A DNA stretch of 33,408 nt. Source: Vibrio sp. 99-8-1. Its GTDB lineage: Bacteria; Pseudomonadota; Gammaproteobacteria; Enterobacterales; Vibrionaceae. The first letter of the stretch is position 1, and each line of letters starts with the position of its first letter. Shown piece by piece: positions 1 to 5,578 of this stretch. Made by a program: the position numbers and the translations under genes. The stretch covers positions 1-33,408 of the forward strand of contig NZ_VTXE01000044.1 in the NCBI RefSeq assembly GCF_013114595.1, read 5' to 3'. The notes under the pieces were generated by a model that saw nothing but the letters and a program-made list of their open reading frames with translations, had not been told where the DNA came from and made no database searches.

Positions 1-101
1 AAACTGGAAGCAAGCGCTGAACCGCTTTATGATTATGTTCGAAGACCGATTAACTGAATACTTGTAACCAATGGCAGTTACACAGAATTATTTACAGGGT
101 C
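1..101 (+). mobile_element. IS256-family insertion sequence, right end (transposase C-terminus plus right inverted repeat)
   Basis: Bases 2-67 read in frame as the last 21 residues of a mutator-type (IS256 family) transposase, containing WKQALNRF and FEDRLTEYL before the TAA at 65-67. About 10 nt later, bases 74-101 form the right inverted repeat. Its reverse complement (GACCCTGTAAATAATTCTG..., with CTGC at its inner end) matches the left inverted repeat at 33307-33334 at 19 of the 24 positions from CTGTAA inward. The terminal base is probably 101, because hamB coding sequence resumes at 102-103. Only the end of the element is in the window. Family assignment rests on the C-terminal motif, the inverted repeats and the matching N-terminal fragment at the other window edge. 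Confidence 0.8.
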
Positions 102-867
102 CATTTCTACCATCTTTATCCAAAATATTGTGGGCTTCATCAACAATTACCATGTCAAAAGTCAAAGTTTTATATTGATTTAATAACCTAGTTAATCGCT
201 CTTGCGTTAATACGTATACAGAAGGTTCTTCGCTGTTACTACACATCTCAGGGTGGGAAATAATTCTAGAAACCCATTCAATTTTTGCATCCAGAATCCG
301 CTTTCTAGTCTGTGCTAAAAGAGATTTCGATGGAACAAGAACGCAAATGTTCTTATTTTTAGCATACTCTATTGCTGACATTATCAACTCTGATTTTCCA
401 TAGGATGTAGGGGCAACTACTGTCGCAGAGTCTTGAGAATGTTGACTAAAGAAACCATTGAGTGCTACTTGCTGCTCTGTGTGTACGATATTATGAACTC
501 TAAAATTGTCTACATAGCTGTCCATTAAATTACTTATAAAAGAATCTTGCATACCGTTATCAACTGAAAAAGCATTAACTTGCTTTAGCAAAGCTACTAC
601 TGGTATTAGCCCAGTGTTGATCGCGATATCATATAAGGGCTTATAATCAAAAGTCTTCAGCCCATAAGCCAGTGCCATTCTATAAGCTAATTTATTCAGT
701 AACTTATCACTTTGATTTGAAAACAAAACTACAATAGCAAGAATCTTAGCTCTTTGATGGTCTTCAATTTCTGATGTATCAAACAACTGGTTGTATGTTT
801 CTTTAAATGATTGATAAGTTTTACTAAAACTATGGTGAATTAGTCGATTATAAGTTAGTTCTTGCAT
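88..867 (-). pseudogene. hamB: HamB, Hachiman defence helicase, N-terminal part only (disrupted by IS256-type insertion)
   Basis: This is the N-terminal portion of a superfamily 2 helicase. It has a Walker A-like motif I (APTSYGKSE, around residue 153) and motif II DEAH (VDEAH, around residue 242). The reading frame runs from ATG 867 to about base 102, then enters the insertion sequence, which supplies the last residues (GPCK) and the stop at 88-90. About 255 native residues remain, whereas HamB proteins are usually several hundred residues longer, so helicase domain 2 and the C-terminus are missing. The start lies 10 nt after the hamA stop, with AGGA of its Shine-Dalgarno overlapping the end of hamA, so the two genes are translationally linked. 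In Hachiman, HamB is the DNA-translocating partner of the HamA nuclease. Without motifs III-VI this copy should be inactive. The subfamily call depends mainly on the adjacent HamA. Confidence 0.8.
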
Positions 868-877
868 CTAAAGTGTC

Positions 878-1690
878 CTACGCTATTTCTTCATGAAGAA
901 AATCCACTACTTTTTGATAGGTCTCTTTTTGTATAGAAAAAGTAATAACATTAGCAAAGGTGGATTTATCCGATAAATTCGCAGCTAGATCTTCAGCTGG
1001 CTTCCAAGATATTTGACTCGACATTGGAGCAAAAAGGTTTGACACCAAAAAAACATTTTTATTCTGGCTTTTAGCTGTTCCTTTGACAGTACTTCCCCCT
1101 GCATCATTAACTAAAATATCTAATAATACTTTGCGATAGTCTTTTTCATCATGAACAGCAGCTTTAACATGATTAATAGCATTGAGCCAATATTGTTCCT
1201 CCTGAGCATTAAGTCTTACATGTAAATCATTCTTGGCCGTATTCAAAAGAGCTCTAGTTGTTTGATCGTTTGTTTTCCCTTGATGGCACTCTCCAGATTT
1301 TACTTCTGTTATCCACATAGCTCTTTGCTCTGTATTATAAAGAAGTAAATCAAAGCCCTTCTTAATTGATTTCTCTTCAAGGTTAAAATATGCAGAAGTT
1401 ATTTCGTATTCTTTAAACATACTGGTTATAAGGATATGAGAAAGAAACTCACCAATCATTCCTTTCTTAGTGTCGTTTGATTTCTTTTCATATCGCGCTA
1501 GAAAAGAATTTATCGTCGTTTTATAGCTATATAGTGGGCTATTCAAGTAATCTGAAACTTGAGAACCATGACAAATGGAAACAAGGTGAGTCCTTATTAG
1601 CTCCTTTAGTTCATCAGATAAATAGAAAACGTGACAACACGCAAAGTCTCCTCCATCTTGGAATTGAATTCCATCAACACTGACTACCAT
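878..1690 (-). CDS. hamA: HamA, Hachiman antiphage nuclease (DUF1837)
   Basis: This 270 aa protein resembles the HamA/DUF1837 family, the nuclease effector of the Hachiman antiphage system. The visible PD-(D/E)XK core is GMIGEF (E81), KGFD (D114) and TEVKSGE (E129, K131), with the spacing expected for D...ExK nucleases. In known systems HamA is held by the HamB helicase and degrades DNA when the complex senses aberrant DNA ends. The gene is complete and is immediately followed (10 nt) by hamB on the same strand, the canonical order. Because hamB is cut by an insertion sequence, HamA here is an orphan nuclease, which may be harmless or slightly toxic. The ATG at 1690 is preceded by only a weak purine-rich stretch (GGAAGTGG). 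The assignment is made from motif and gene-pair recognition, without a database search. Confidence 0.82.
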   Translation of the reverse strand: MVVSVDGIQFQDGGDFACCHVFYLSDELKELIRTHLVSICHGSQVSDYLNSPLYSYKTTINSFLARYEKKSNDTKKGMIGEFLSHILITSMFKEYEITSAYFNLEEKSIKKGFDLLLYNTEQRAMWITEVKSGECHQGKTNDQTTRALLNTAKNDLHVRLNAQEEQYWLNAINHVKAAVHDEKDYRKVLLDILVNDAGGSTVKGTAKSQNKNVFLVSNLFAPMSSQISWKPAEDLAANLSDKSTFANVITFSIQKETYQKVVDFLHEEIA

Positions 1691-1999
1691 CTACACCACT
1701 TCCTTTCACAGCCGAAACATATTCAAAATGTAATTTATTAAACCTCTATCCTCTGATTATTATCCATACCTATCAAAATGAAACTTGTACCTAAACAATG
1801 TTTTGCATATATAAATACACTTATTCACAGAACTCCAAGTTAAAAAGCATGGCGCATTTGAGATTCAATGCGCCATTGGTAGATTCGGGTTATCAATTCA
1901 CGCCCTGCTATCGCAACCCCTTTTAAGGCTCTCACAAGCTCGTTATCACAATACAAAAGCTTAAAGGGACACACACCTTAAAAGAAACAAATCAAACTC

Positions 2000-2029
2000 T
2001 TATTGCACGCTTCCCCTCATTTTTATACT
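2000..2029 (+). promoter_or_regulatory. Predicted sigma70 promoter of element copy 1
   Basis: The -10 box is TATACT (2024-2029), with TTATTG (2000-2005) 18 nt upstream as the best -35 candidate. The same block, including CATTTTTATACTCTA, is nearly identical in copies 2 and 3. The inferred start, about 2036, falls right at the first hairpin of the leader, so the RNA would begin with that hairpin. Confidence 0.55.
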
Positions 2030-2035
2030 CTAACC

Positions 2036-2321
2036 AAGCACTGACAAACTCAGTGTCAGGATTGGAACCCTGCCCATAAATGTAGGCGTATAAATATCAG
2101 CTTGTTGCTGGTTTATTTATGCGTAGCTTTGGCACATCTAAAGATTGCTTATTTGTCTGTTTTTTGCACAAAAAAAGTAATCAAAATCTATGGTGAGCTG
2201 AGCGAGGCAGCTTTATGCTGGCCGTTTCCTACGTTGCGGTAGTTCCAACCTTGTTCAGTTCACCACCCAAAGATTGGAACCTTTGCATGGTGATAAAAAA
2301 AGCCAAATGTAGGAGGTCATC
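2036..2321 (+). ncRNA. Conserved structured leader RNA, copy 1
   Basis: Predicted helices, in order: P1 CACTGA 2039-2044 with TCAGTG 2050-2055. P2 CAGG 2057-2060 with CCTG 2069-2072, loop ATTGGAAC. P3, a variable hairpin around 2074-2122. P4, a 16-bp helix 2192-2207 with 2249-2264 that uses several G-U pairs. P5 CAGC 2208-2211 with GCTG 2217-2220. A short CCG/CGG helix (2222-2224 with 2237-2239) encloses the variable loop. P6 CAAAG 2268-2272 with CTTTG 2281-2285, loop ATTGGAAC. Long-range pairings: TCCTACGTT (2227-2235) with AATGTAGGA (2306-2314) at the Shine-Dalgarno, and GTTCCAA (2242-2248) with either TTGGAAC loop (2062-2068 or 2274-2280). All were found by eye; their conservation with compensatory changes in copies 2 and 3 is the main support. 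Confidence 0.8.
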
Positions 2322-2489
2322 ATGACCAGTCAAACCCAACCCGATTTTTACCAACAAGTAGAAGACTTTATTCTCTGTGCGGTTGCCGATAACTCAACTG
2401 AGGATCATGCTACCAATACCGAGATTGCTCTATTTCTTTTAACTCTGCTCTCTAGCTACAAAAAAGAGCAGTTAAACCAAGCTCAGTAA
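2322..2489 (+). CDS. Small conserved protein of the structured-RNA element, copy 1 (55 aa)
   Basis: The product is a 55 aa acidic, helix-prone protein. It begins MTSQTQPDFYQQVEDF and contains a hydrophobic patch (ALFLLTLLSSY) followed by a KKEQLNQAQ tail. I recognise no family. The ATG is preceded by a strong Shine-Dalgarno AGGAGG (2311-2316) at 5 nt spacing, and part of that Shine-Dalgarno pairs with the leader loop at 2227-2235. Compared with copies 2 and 3, most nucleotide differences in the core are synonymous (for example GAT-CAT versus GAT-CAC, CTA versus CTG, CTT versus TTG), which points to selection on the protein. A TAA replaces the CAA seen in the other copies, shortening it by QGC. 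There is no signal peptide or clear membrane segment. Function is unknown. Confidence 0.75.
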   Translation: MTSQTQPDFYQQVEDFILCAVADNSTEDHATNTEIALFLLTLLSSYKKEQLNQAQ

Positions 2490-2518
2490 GGTTGTTGAAC
2501 CGCTTAATTTGTCCATTT

Positions 2519-2573
2519 GTACAGCTTGTTTAGGGATTGGATCATGATGATCCAAATGCTAAATGGGCTGTAC
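2519..2573 (+). repeat. 55-nt terminal palindrome, copy 1
   Basis: The outer arms GTACAGCTTGTTTAG (2519-2533) and CTAAATGGGCTGTAC (2559-2573) pair along all 15 positions if three G-U pairs are allowed. The inner hairpin TTGGATCA-TGA-TGATCCAA occupies 2537-2555. There is no T-run, so it is not a standard intrinsic terminator. Five copies of exactly 55 nt occur in the window. Confidence 0.85.
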
Positions 2574-2719
2574 ACATAAGGTTTATTGAGTGACTTCCAT
2601 TTGTTAATTAGCATCTATAAGATTTTCTTCAATATCAATGCCATTGTGCAAAGCGACAATAAACTGCACAGTCACCTTCGCACAACTATGGGCATACACT
2701 TCTTTCTCTAGATTCATTA

Positions 2720-3766
2720 ATGCCTCAAATGTCGCTTACATCAGATACTAGGGCCAATGTCATGTCATATTCATCAGTACAACACCCTTCAAAGCAAAGC
2801 ACCTCTTGGATAGATATCTTTATGTGTTGGTGCGCGGGTATATTTGCTGCAATGCAATTTGCTAAATACTCTATCTCTTACGATAGTTTGCTTCTGTTTT
2901 ATCAAAAAGATGGCGCTGAGATCGGTGCTCTACTATCTATAGTTGGTCTTGTTGGTATTTTCTTTGGTGTCATTGCTGGCGTTCTCTCAGGCAGTTTGGG
3001 CTATAGAAAGGTATTGATCAGCTGTTTGGCTATTGGTGGGATTTTGTCGATGTTCCAATCTTTTCTACCCAATTATTCTCTGTTGTTCGCAAGCCGAATC
3101 TTAGAAGGCGTATCTCATTTAGGCATTATTGTTGCTGCACCGACCTTAATGTTACGTAGAGCAGCCAAAAAACATCATTCCTTAGCCATGGGGATTTGGG
3201 GAACATTTTTTGGTGTTGCTTTTGCAATTTCTGGTTGGCTAGGCAATTCCATTTTAAATCACTATGGTTTGTCCGCTTTGTACCTCATCCATGGTGCTAT
3301 CTCTGTGCCAATACTGGCCTACTTTTTAATCTTCACCAACAAAGGACAACCCAGCCAGCCTATCACCCGCTCTATACACGTTAAAAACCTTCTAAAAGAG
3401 ACAGTTCAAGTCTACTTAAACCCTCGTACATGCTTACCCGGTGTTGTTTTTTTATTCCACACCTGCATGTTTGTATCATTGCTGACTTTCATTCCAAGAA
3501 TGTCACAAGATCATGATATCCGAGATATGTTATTTGTTATTCTTCCACTTTGTAGCATTGCTGGTACTTTCCTTTCAGGCGTTCTGTCTCAATACTTTTT
3601 CCGTCCTTCATACCTCGTATTTTCAGCCTATTGTGGCGTTGCGGTCACAACATTTATGACCGTTACCTACGCTGACATGCCATATCATTTTATCTTTTTT
3701 GCCCTGTTACTTTTGCTACTCTCAGGTATTGTGCAAGGAGGGGCATTTACGTTAATTCCAACTTAA
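2720..3766 (+). pseudogene. MFS transporter, 3'-truncated by element copy 2
   Basis: This is a major facilitator superfamily permease with about ten predicted membrane helices. It includes the loop 2-3 region GVLSGSLGYRKV and the helix 4-5 region ASRILEGVSHLG, which resemble CynX/NimT-like or other 12-helix MFS carriers. The substrate cannot be inferred. The frame ends with GGAFTLIPT and a stop (3764-3766) that belongs to the left end of element copy 2. At this point MFS proteins normally continue for two more helices, so the 348 aa frame has lost its C-terminus. I did not find the missing part after copy 2 or copy 3. The start is uncertain: ATG 2720 has no clear ribosome site, while ATG 2762 has GGG 9 nt upstream and would still include the first helix. 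It is probably nonfunctional. Confidence 0.72.
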
Positions 3767-3802
3767 AGGGACACACACCTTAAAAAGAAACAAATCAAAC
3801 TC

Positions 3803-3832
3803 TTATTGCGCCCTGCCCTTCATTTTTATACT
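3803..3832 (+). promoter_or_regulatory. Predicted sigma70 promoter of element copy 2
   Basis: TATACT (3827-3832) lies 18 nt after TTATTG (3803-3808), the same arrangement as in copy 1. The predicted transcript starts close to 3839, at the foot of hairpin P1. Confidence 0.55.
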
Positions 3833-3838
3833 CTAGCG

Positions 3839-4064
3839 AAGCACTGGCAAAATCCAGTGTCGGGATTCGAACCCCGTTTATATACACAGGCACATATAGT
3901 TAATCTATGTGCGGCTTCAGCACATCTAAAATTTATGGTGGGCTGGACAGGGGCGCTTAGGCGCGCCGTTCCTGTGTAGCGGTAGTTCGAACCTTGTTCA
4001 GTTCACCACCCTTTGATTCGAACCTCAGTGTGGTGATGGAAAAAACACTACACAGGAGGTCATC
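3839..4064 (+). ncRNA. Conserved structured leader RNA, copy 2
   Basis: The architecture matches copy 1 but with different bases. P1 CACTGG 3842-3847 with CCAGTG 3854-3859. P2 CGGG 3861-3864 with CCCG 3873-3876, loop ATTCGAAC. P3 GCACATA 3890-3896 with TATGTGC 3906-3912. P4 3937-3952 with 3992-4007, 16 bp with G-U pairs. P5 GCGC 3953-3956 with GCGC 3961-3964. CCG 3966-3968 with CGG 3980-3982. The variable loop CCTGTGTAG (3971-3979) is perfectly complementary to CTACACAGG (4048-4056) at the Shine-Dalgarno. GTTCGAA (3985-3991) is complementary to TTCGAAC in both loops (3866-3872 and 4017-4023). The last hairpin's inner stem is weak here, but CACCAC 4004-4009 can pair with GTGGTG 4030-4035, in competition with P4. 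Confidence 0.8.
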
Positions 4065-4241
4065 ATGACCCATCAAACCCAACCTGATTTTTACCAACAA
4101 GTAGAAGACTTCATTCTCTGTGCCGTTGCCGATAACTCAACTGAGGATCACGCGACCAATACCGAGATTGCTCTGTTTTTGTTAACTCTGCTCTCTAGCT
4201 ACAAAAAAGAGCAGTTAAACCAAGCTCAGCAAGGTTGTTGA
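4065..4241 (+). CDS. Small conserved protein of the structured-RNA element, copy 2 (58 aa)
   Basis: This 58 aa protein begins MTHQTQPDFYQQVEDF and ends in AQQGC, the full-length form. It shares almost all residues with copies 1 and 3 and has no family I can name. The Shine-Dalgarno AGGAGG (4054-4059) lies 5 nt before the ATG. Its first bases sit inside the segment (4048-4056) that can pair with the leader loop at 3971-3979, so translation may be controlled by that pairing. The conserved block FILCAVADNSTEDHATNTE and the leucine-rich ALFLLTLLSSY suggest two helices with a hydrophobic face. The two cysteines (FILC and the final GC) are conserved between copies 2 and 3. Confidence 0.78.
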   Translation: MTHQTQPDFYQQVEDFILCAVADNSTEDHATNTEIALFLLTLLSSYKKEQLNQAQQGC

Positions 4242-4261
4242 ACAACTTAATTTGTCCATTT

Positions 4262-4316
4262 GTACAGCTTGTTTAGGGATTGGATCATGATGATCCTAAA
4301 GCTACATAGGCTGTAC
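4262..4316 (+). repeat. 55-nt terminal palindrome, copy 2
   Basis: GTACAGC (4262-4268) pairs with GCTGTAC (4310-4316), and the inner hairpin GGATCA-TGA-TGATCC occupies 4282-4296. Arm pairing is kept apart from one mismatch, with different wobble positions from copy 1. Confidence 0.85.
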
Positions 4317-4448
4317 ATATTAGGTCTACTGCCATTCAATCAACGTCGAAAATGAAGATTTAGATCTTGAGTAAAACCATGAGGGCTAGAAACATTGATT
4401 AGATTAAGCTAATATAGTATTTACTTAATTTAAAAATGACGGCTGACC

Positions 4449-4805
4449 ATGAACGAACAATTACTTATTCCCCTGATAATCCTTGCTTTTTTTATCGTCT
4501 ATAAAAAGTATCGCGCCAAACAAGCCATATCGACGCTCTCAGAGCTTAATATCAACGAGATCCAATTAGTTGATGTAAGAAGTGAAGCTGAGTTTGCACG
4601 TTTTAATGCCCCAGAAAGCCTGAACATCCCAGTACAGTCATTGATCTCAGGAAGTACTAAGGGACTTGAGAACTCAAAAACAATCGTTGTTTATTGCGCA
4701 TCGGGAATGCGTTCAGTCACCGCTGCAACATGGTTGAAAAAACAGGGATACAAAGTGATTAATGCGGGAACCGTCGGCAATGTTATTCAGGGCATCAATT
4801 TGTAG
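4449..4805 (+). CDS. Membrane-anchored single-domain rhodanese
   Basis: This 118 aa protein has an N-terminal membrane anchor (LLIPLIILAFFIVY, about residues 5-18) followed by a rhodanese domain. The domain shows VDVRSEAEF (CH2A-like motif) and the active-site loop VYCASGMRS with the catalytic Cys. Single-domain rhodaneses carry sulfane sulfur as a cysteine persulfide, and this one would face the cytoplasm. The domain is complete, ending GNVIQGINL, so the gene appears intact. It sits between element copies 2 and 3 in the same orientation. No strong Shine-Dalgarno precedes the ATG. After the stop, GCTGGCC/GGCTAGC around 4805-4823 can form a short hairpin without a T-run. A link to the sulfide:quinone-reductase-like gene at 15.6 kb is possible but not shown. 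Confidence 0.88.
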   Translation: MNEQLLIPLIILAFFIVYKKYRAKQAISTLSELNINEIQLVDVRSEAEFARFNAPESLNIPVQSLISGSTKGLENSKTIVVYCASGMRSVTAATWLKKQGYKVINAGTVGNVIQGINL

Positions 4806-4875
4806 CTGGCCTATTTATGGCTAGCCTAAGCCTCTGGATTACCCTACAGAGAATTTAAAGCGACAAATCAAACTC

Positions 4876-4905
4876 TTATTGCGCCCTGCCCTTCATTTTT
4901 ATACT
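4876..4905 (+). promoter_or_regulatory. Predicted sigma70 promoter of element copy 3
   Basis: TTATTG (4876-4881) and TATACT (4900-4905) are separated by 18 nt. The block is nearly identical to copies 1 and 2 even though the sequence just upstream is deleted. Confidence 0.55.
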
Positions 4906-4910
4906 CTAGC

Positions 4911-5162
4911 GAAGCACTGGCAAAATCCAGTGTCAGGATTGGAACCCTGCTTTTATGTACGCCGTGTAATGAACCAATAGTTACGTGGAGCCTTGTTACA
5001 TCTGTAATGTGAAGAAGTCTCAATTTCTTTGAATTATGGTGAGCTGGGCAAGGCAGCTTCGGCTGGCCGTGTCGTACATAGCGGTAGTTCCAACCTTGTT
5101 CAGTTCACCACCAAAGATTGGAACCTTTCTGGTGTTCTTCATCCATATGTACGGAGGCTATC
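4911..5162 (+). ncRNA. Conserved structured leader RNA, copy 3
   Basis: P1 CACTGG 4915-4920 with CCAGTG 4927-4932. P2 CAGG 4934-4937 with CCTG 4946-4949. P3 CCGTGTAA 4962-4969 with TTACGTGG 4981-4988 (two wobbles). P4 5038-5053 with 5094-5109, 16 bp. P5 CAGC 5054-5057 with GCTG 5062-5065, closed by a UUCG tetraloop. CCG 5067-5069 with CGG 5082-5084. The variable loop CGTACATA (5073-5080) is perfectly complementary to TATGTACG (5146-5153), overlapping the Shine-Dalgarno. GTTCCAA (5087-5093) can pair with TTGGAAC at 4939-4945 or 5118-5124. P6 AAAG 5113-5116 with CTTT 5125-5128. The UUCG loop and the wobble pattern favour a fold made as plus-strand RNA. Confidence 0.8.
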
Positions 5163-5339
5163 ATGCCAAATATCGACTCACCTGATTTTTACCAACAAGT
5201 AGAAGACTTTATTCTCTGTGCCGTTGCCGATAACTCAACAGAGGATCACGCCACCAACACTGAGGTTGCCTTGTTTCTTTTAACTCTGCTTTCTAGTTAC
5301 AAAAAAGAACAGTTGGAACAAGCTCAGCAAGGTTGTTAA
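5163..5339 (+). CDS. Small conserved protein of the structured-RNA element, copy 3 (58 aa)
   Basis: The start is ATG 5163, preceded by GGAGG (5153-5157) at 5 nt. A longer in-frame extension upstream would run through the leader helices and has no ribosome site. The 58 aa product starts MPNIDSPDFYQQVEDF and ends AQQGC. Its first few residues differ from copies 1 and 2 while the rest is nearly identical. Third-position differences (ACA/ACT, GCC, CTT/CTC, AGT/AGC) predominate, consistent with purifying selection on the protein. Function is unknown. Confidence 0.78.
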   Translation: MPNIDSPDFYQQVEDFILCAVADNSTEDHATNTEVALFLLTLLSSYKKEQLEQAQQGC

Positions 5340-5359
5340 ACCGCTTAAATTATCAACTT

Positions 5360-5414
5360 GTACAGCTTGTTTAGGGATTGGATCATGATGATCCAAATGC
5401 TTAATGAGCTGTAC
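5360..5414 (+). repeat. 55-nt terminal palindrome, copy 3
   Basis: GTACAGC (5360-5366) pairs with GCTGTAC (5408-5414), and the inner hairpin TTGGATCA-TGA-TGATCCAA occupies 5378-5396. It has the same 55-nt length as all other copies. Confidence 0.85.
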
Positions 5415-5578
5415 ACAAAGAATGTATATCTCTCCATTCTCGAGCTATTTTGCCGCTTACCTCACAAGCCTAATAAGTATTTCGTCCTAATTTATTAGCC
5501 ATATAGCTAACGGACCGTTTAAAAGGACGGACGCCTCAAGTTTTCAGCACCAATAAACCCAAACATGTTTGAGCTGCG

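Larger units (their letters stand above)
1961..2573 (+). mobile_element. Structured-RNA/small-ORF element, copy 1
   Basis: First of three related units. The left end AAAGGGACACACACCTTA (from 1963) is followed by a conserved promoter block, a structured leader (2036-2321), a 55 aa ORF (2322-2489) and the 55-nt terminal palindrome (2519-2573). Copies 1 and 2 share sequence from the TTAAAGGGACAC left end through the palindrome, and similarity stops abruptly outside it, which defines the unit. No transposase is encoded and no clear target-site duplication is visible. This copy has the longest leader, with an extra stem-loop between 2154 and 2184. Its ORF has a C-to-T change that makes CAA a TAA, removing the final three residues found in copies 2 and 3. 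It may be a non-autonomous mobile element or a dispersed regulatory gene unit. Confidence 0.75.
3763..4316 (+). mobile_element. Structured-RNA/small-ORF element, copy 2 (inserted in the MFS gene)
   Basis: Second unit: left end from 3763 with AAAGGGACACACACCTTA, promoter block, structured leader (3839-4064), complete 58 aa ORF (4065-4241) and terminal palindrome (4262-4316). It is the most informative copy, because several helices and the loop-loop interaction differ from copies 1 and 3 in a compensatory way. Its left boundary coincides with the break in the MFS gene, which indicates insertion. No flanking duplication is evident. Confidence 0.78.
4855..5414 (+). mobile_element. Structured-RNA/small-ORF element, copy 3
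   Basis: Third unit: promoter block, leader (4911-5162), 58 aa ORF (5163-5339) and palindrome (5360-5414). The left end is shortened: TTAAAG runs directly into CGACAAATCAAACTC, so about 20 bp including the GGACACACACC motif is missing. The rest is intact, showing that the motif is separable from the RNA-ORF module. Confidence 0.75.

Noticed and set aside
1477..1683. 68 aa plus-strand frame inside hamA
   Set aside because: It is a shadow of the well-supported minus-strand hamA frame, with no ribosome site.
2055..4030. GGATTCGAACCCC and GGATTGGAACCC strings resemble reversed tRNA T-arms, suggesting tRNA genes or att sites
   Set aside because: No acceptor, D or anticodon arms fit on either strand. 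The strings are the loops of hairpins P2 and P6 and covary with GTTCGAA/GTTCCAA in the leader.
5118..5162. N-terminal extension of the copy 3 small protein
   Set aside because: It would translate leader hairpin P6 and the pairing segment. The ATG at 5163 has an ideal Shine-Dalgarno and matches the other copies.
2519..5414. Cassette-like alternation of units and genes suggests an integron with attC sites
   Set aside because: The 55-nt palindrome lacks the RYYYAAC/GTTRRRY core sites, no integrase is present, and the units themselves contain a promoter and ORF.
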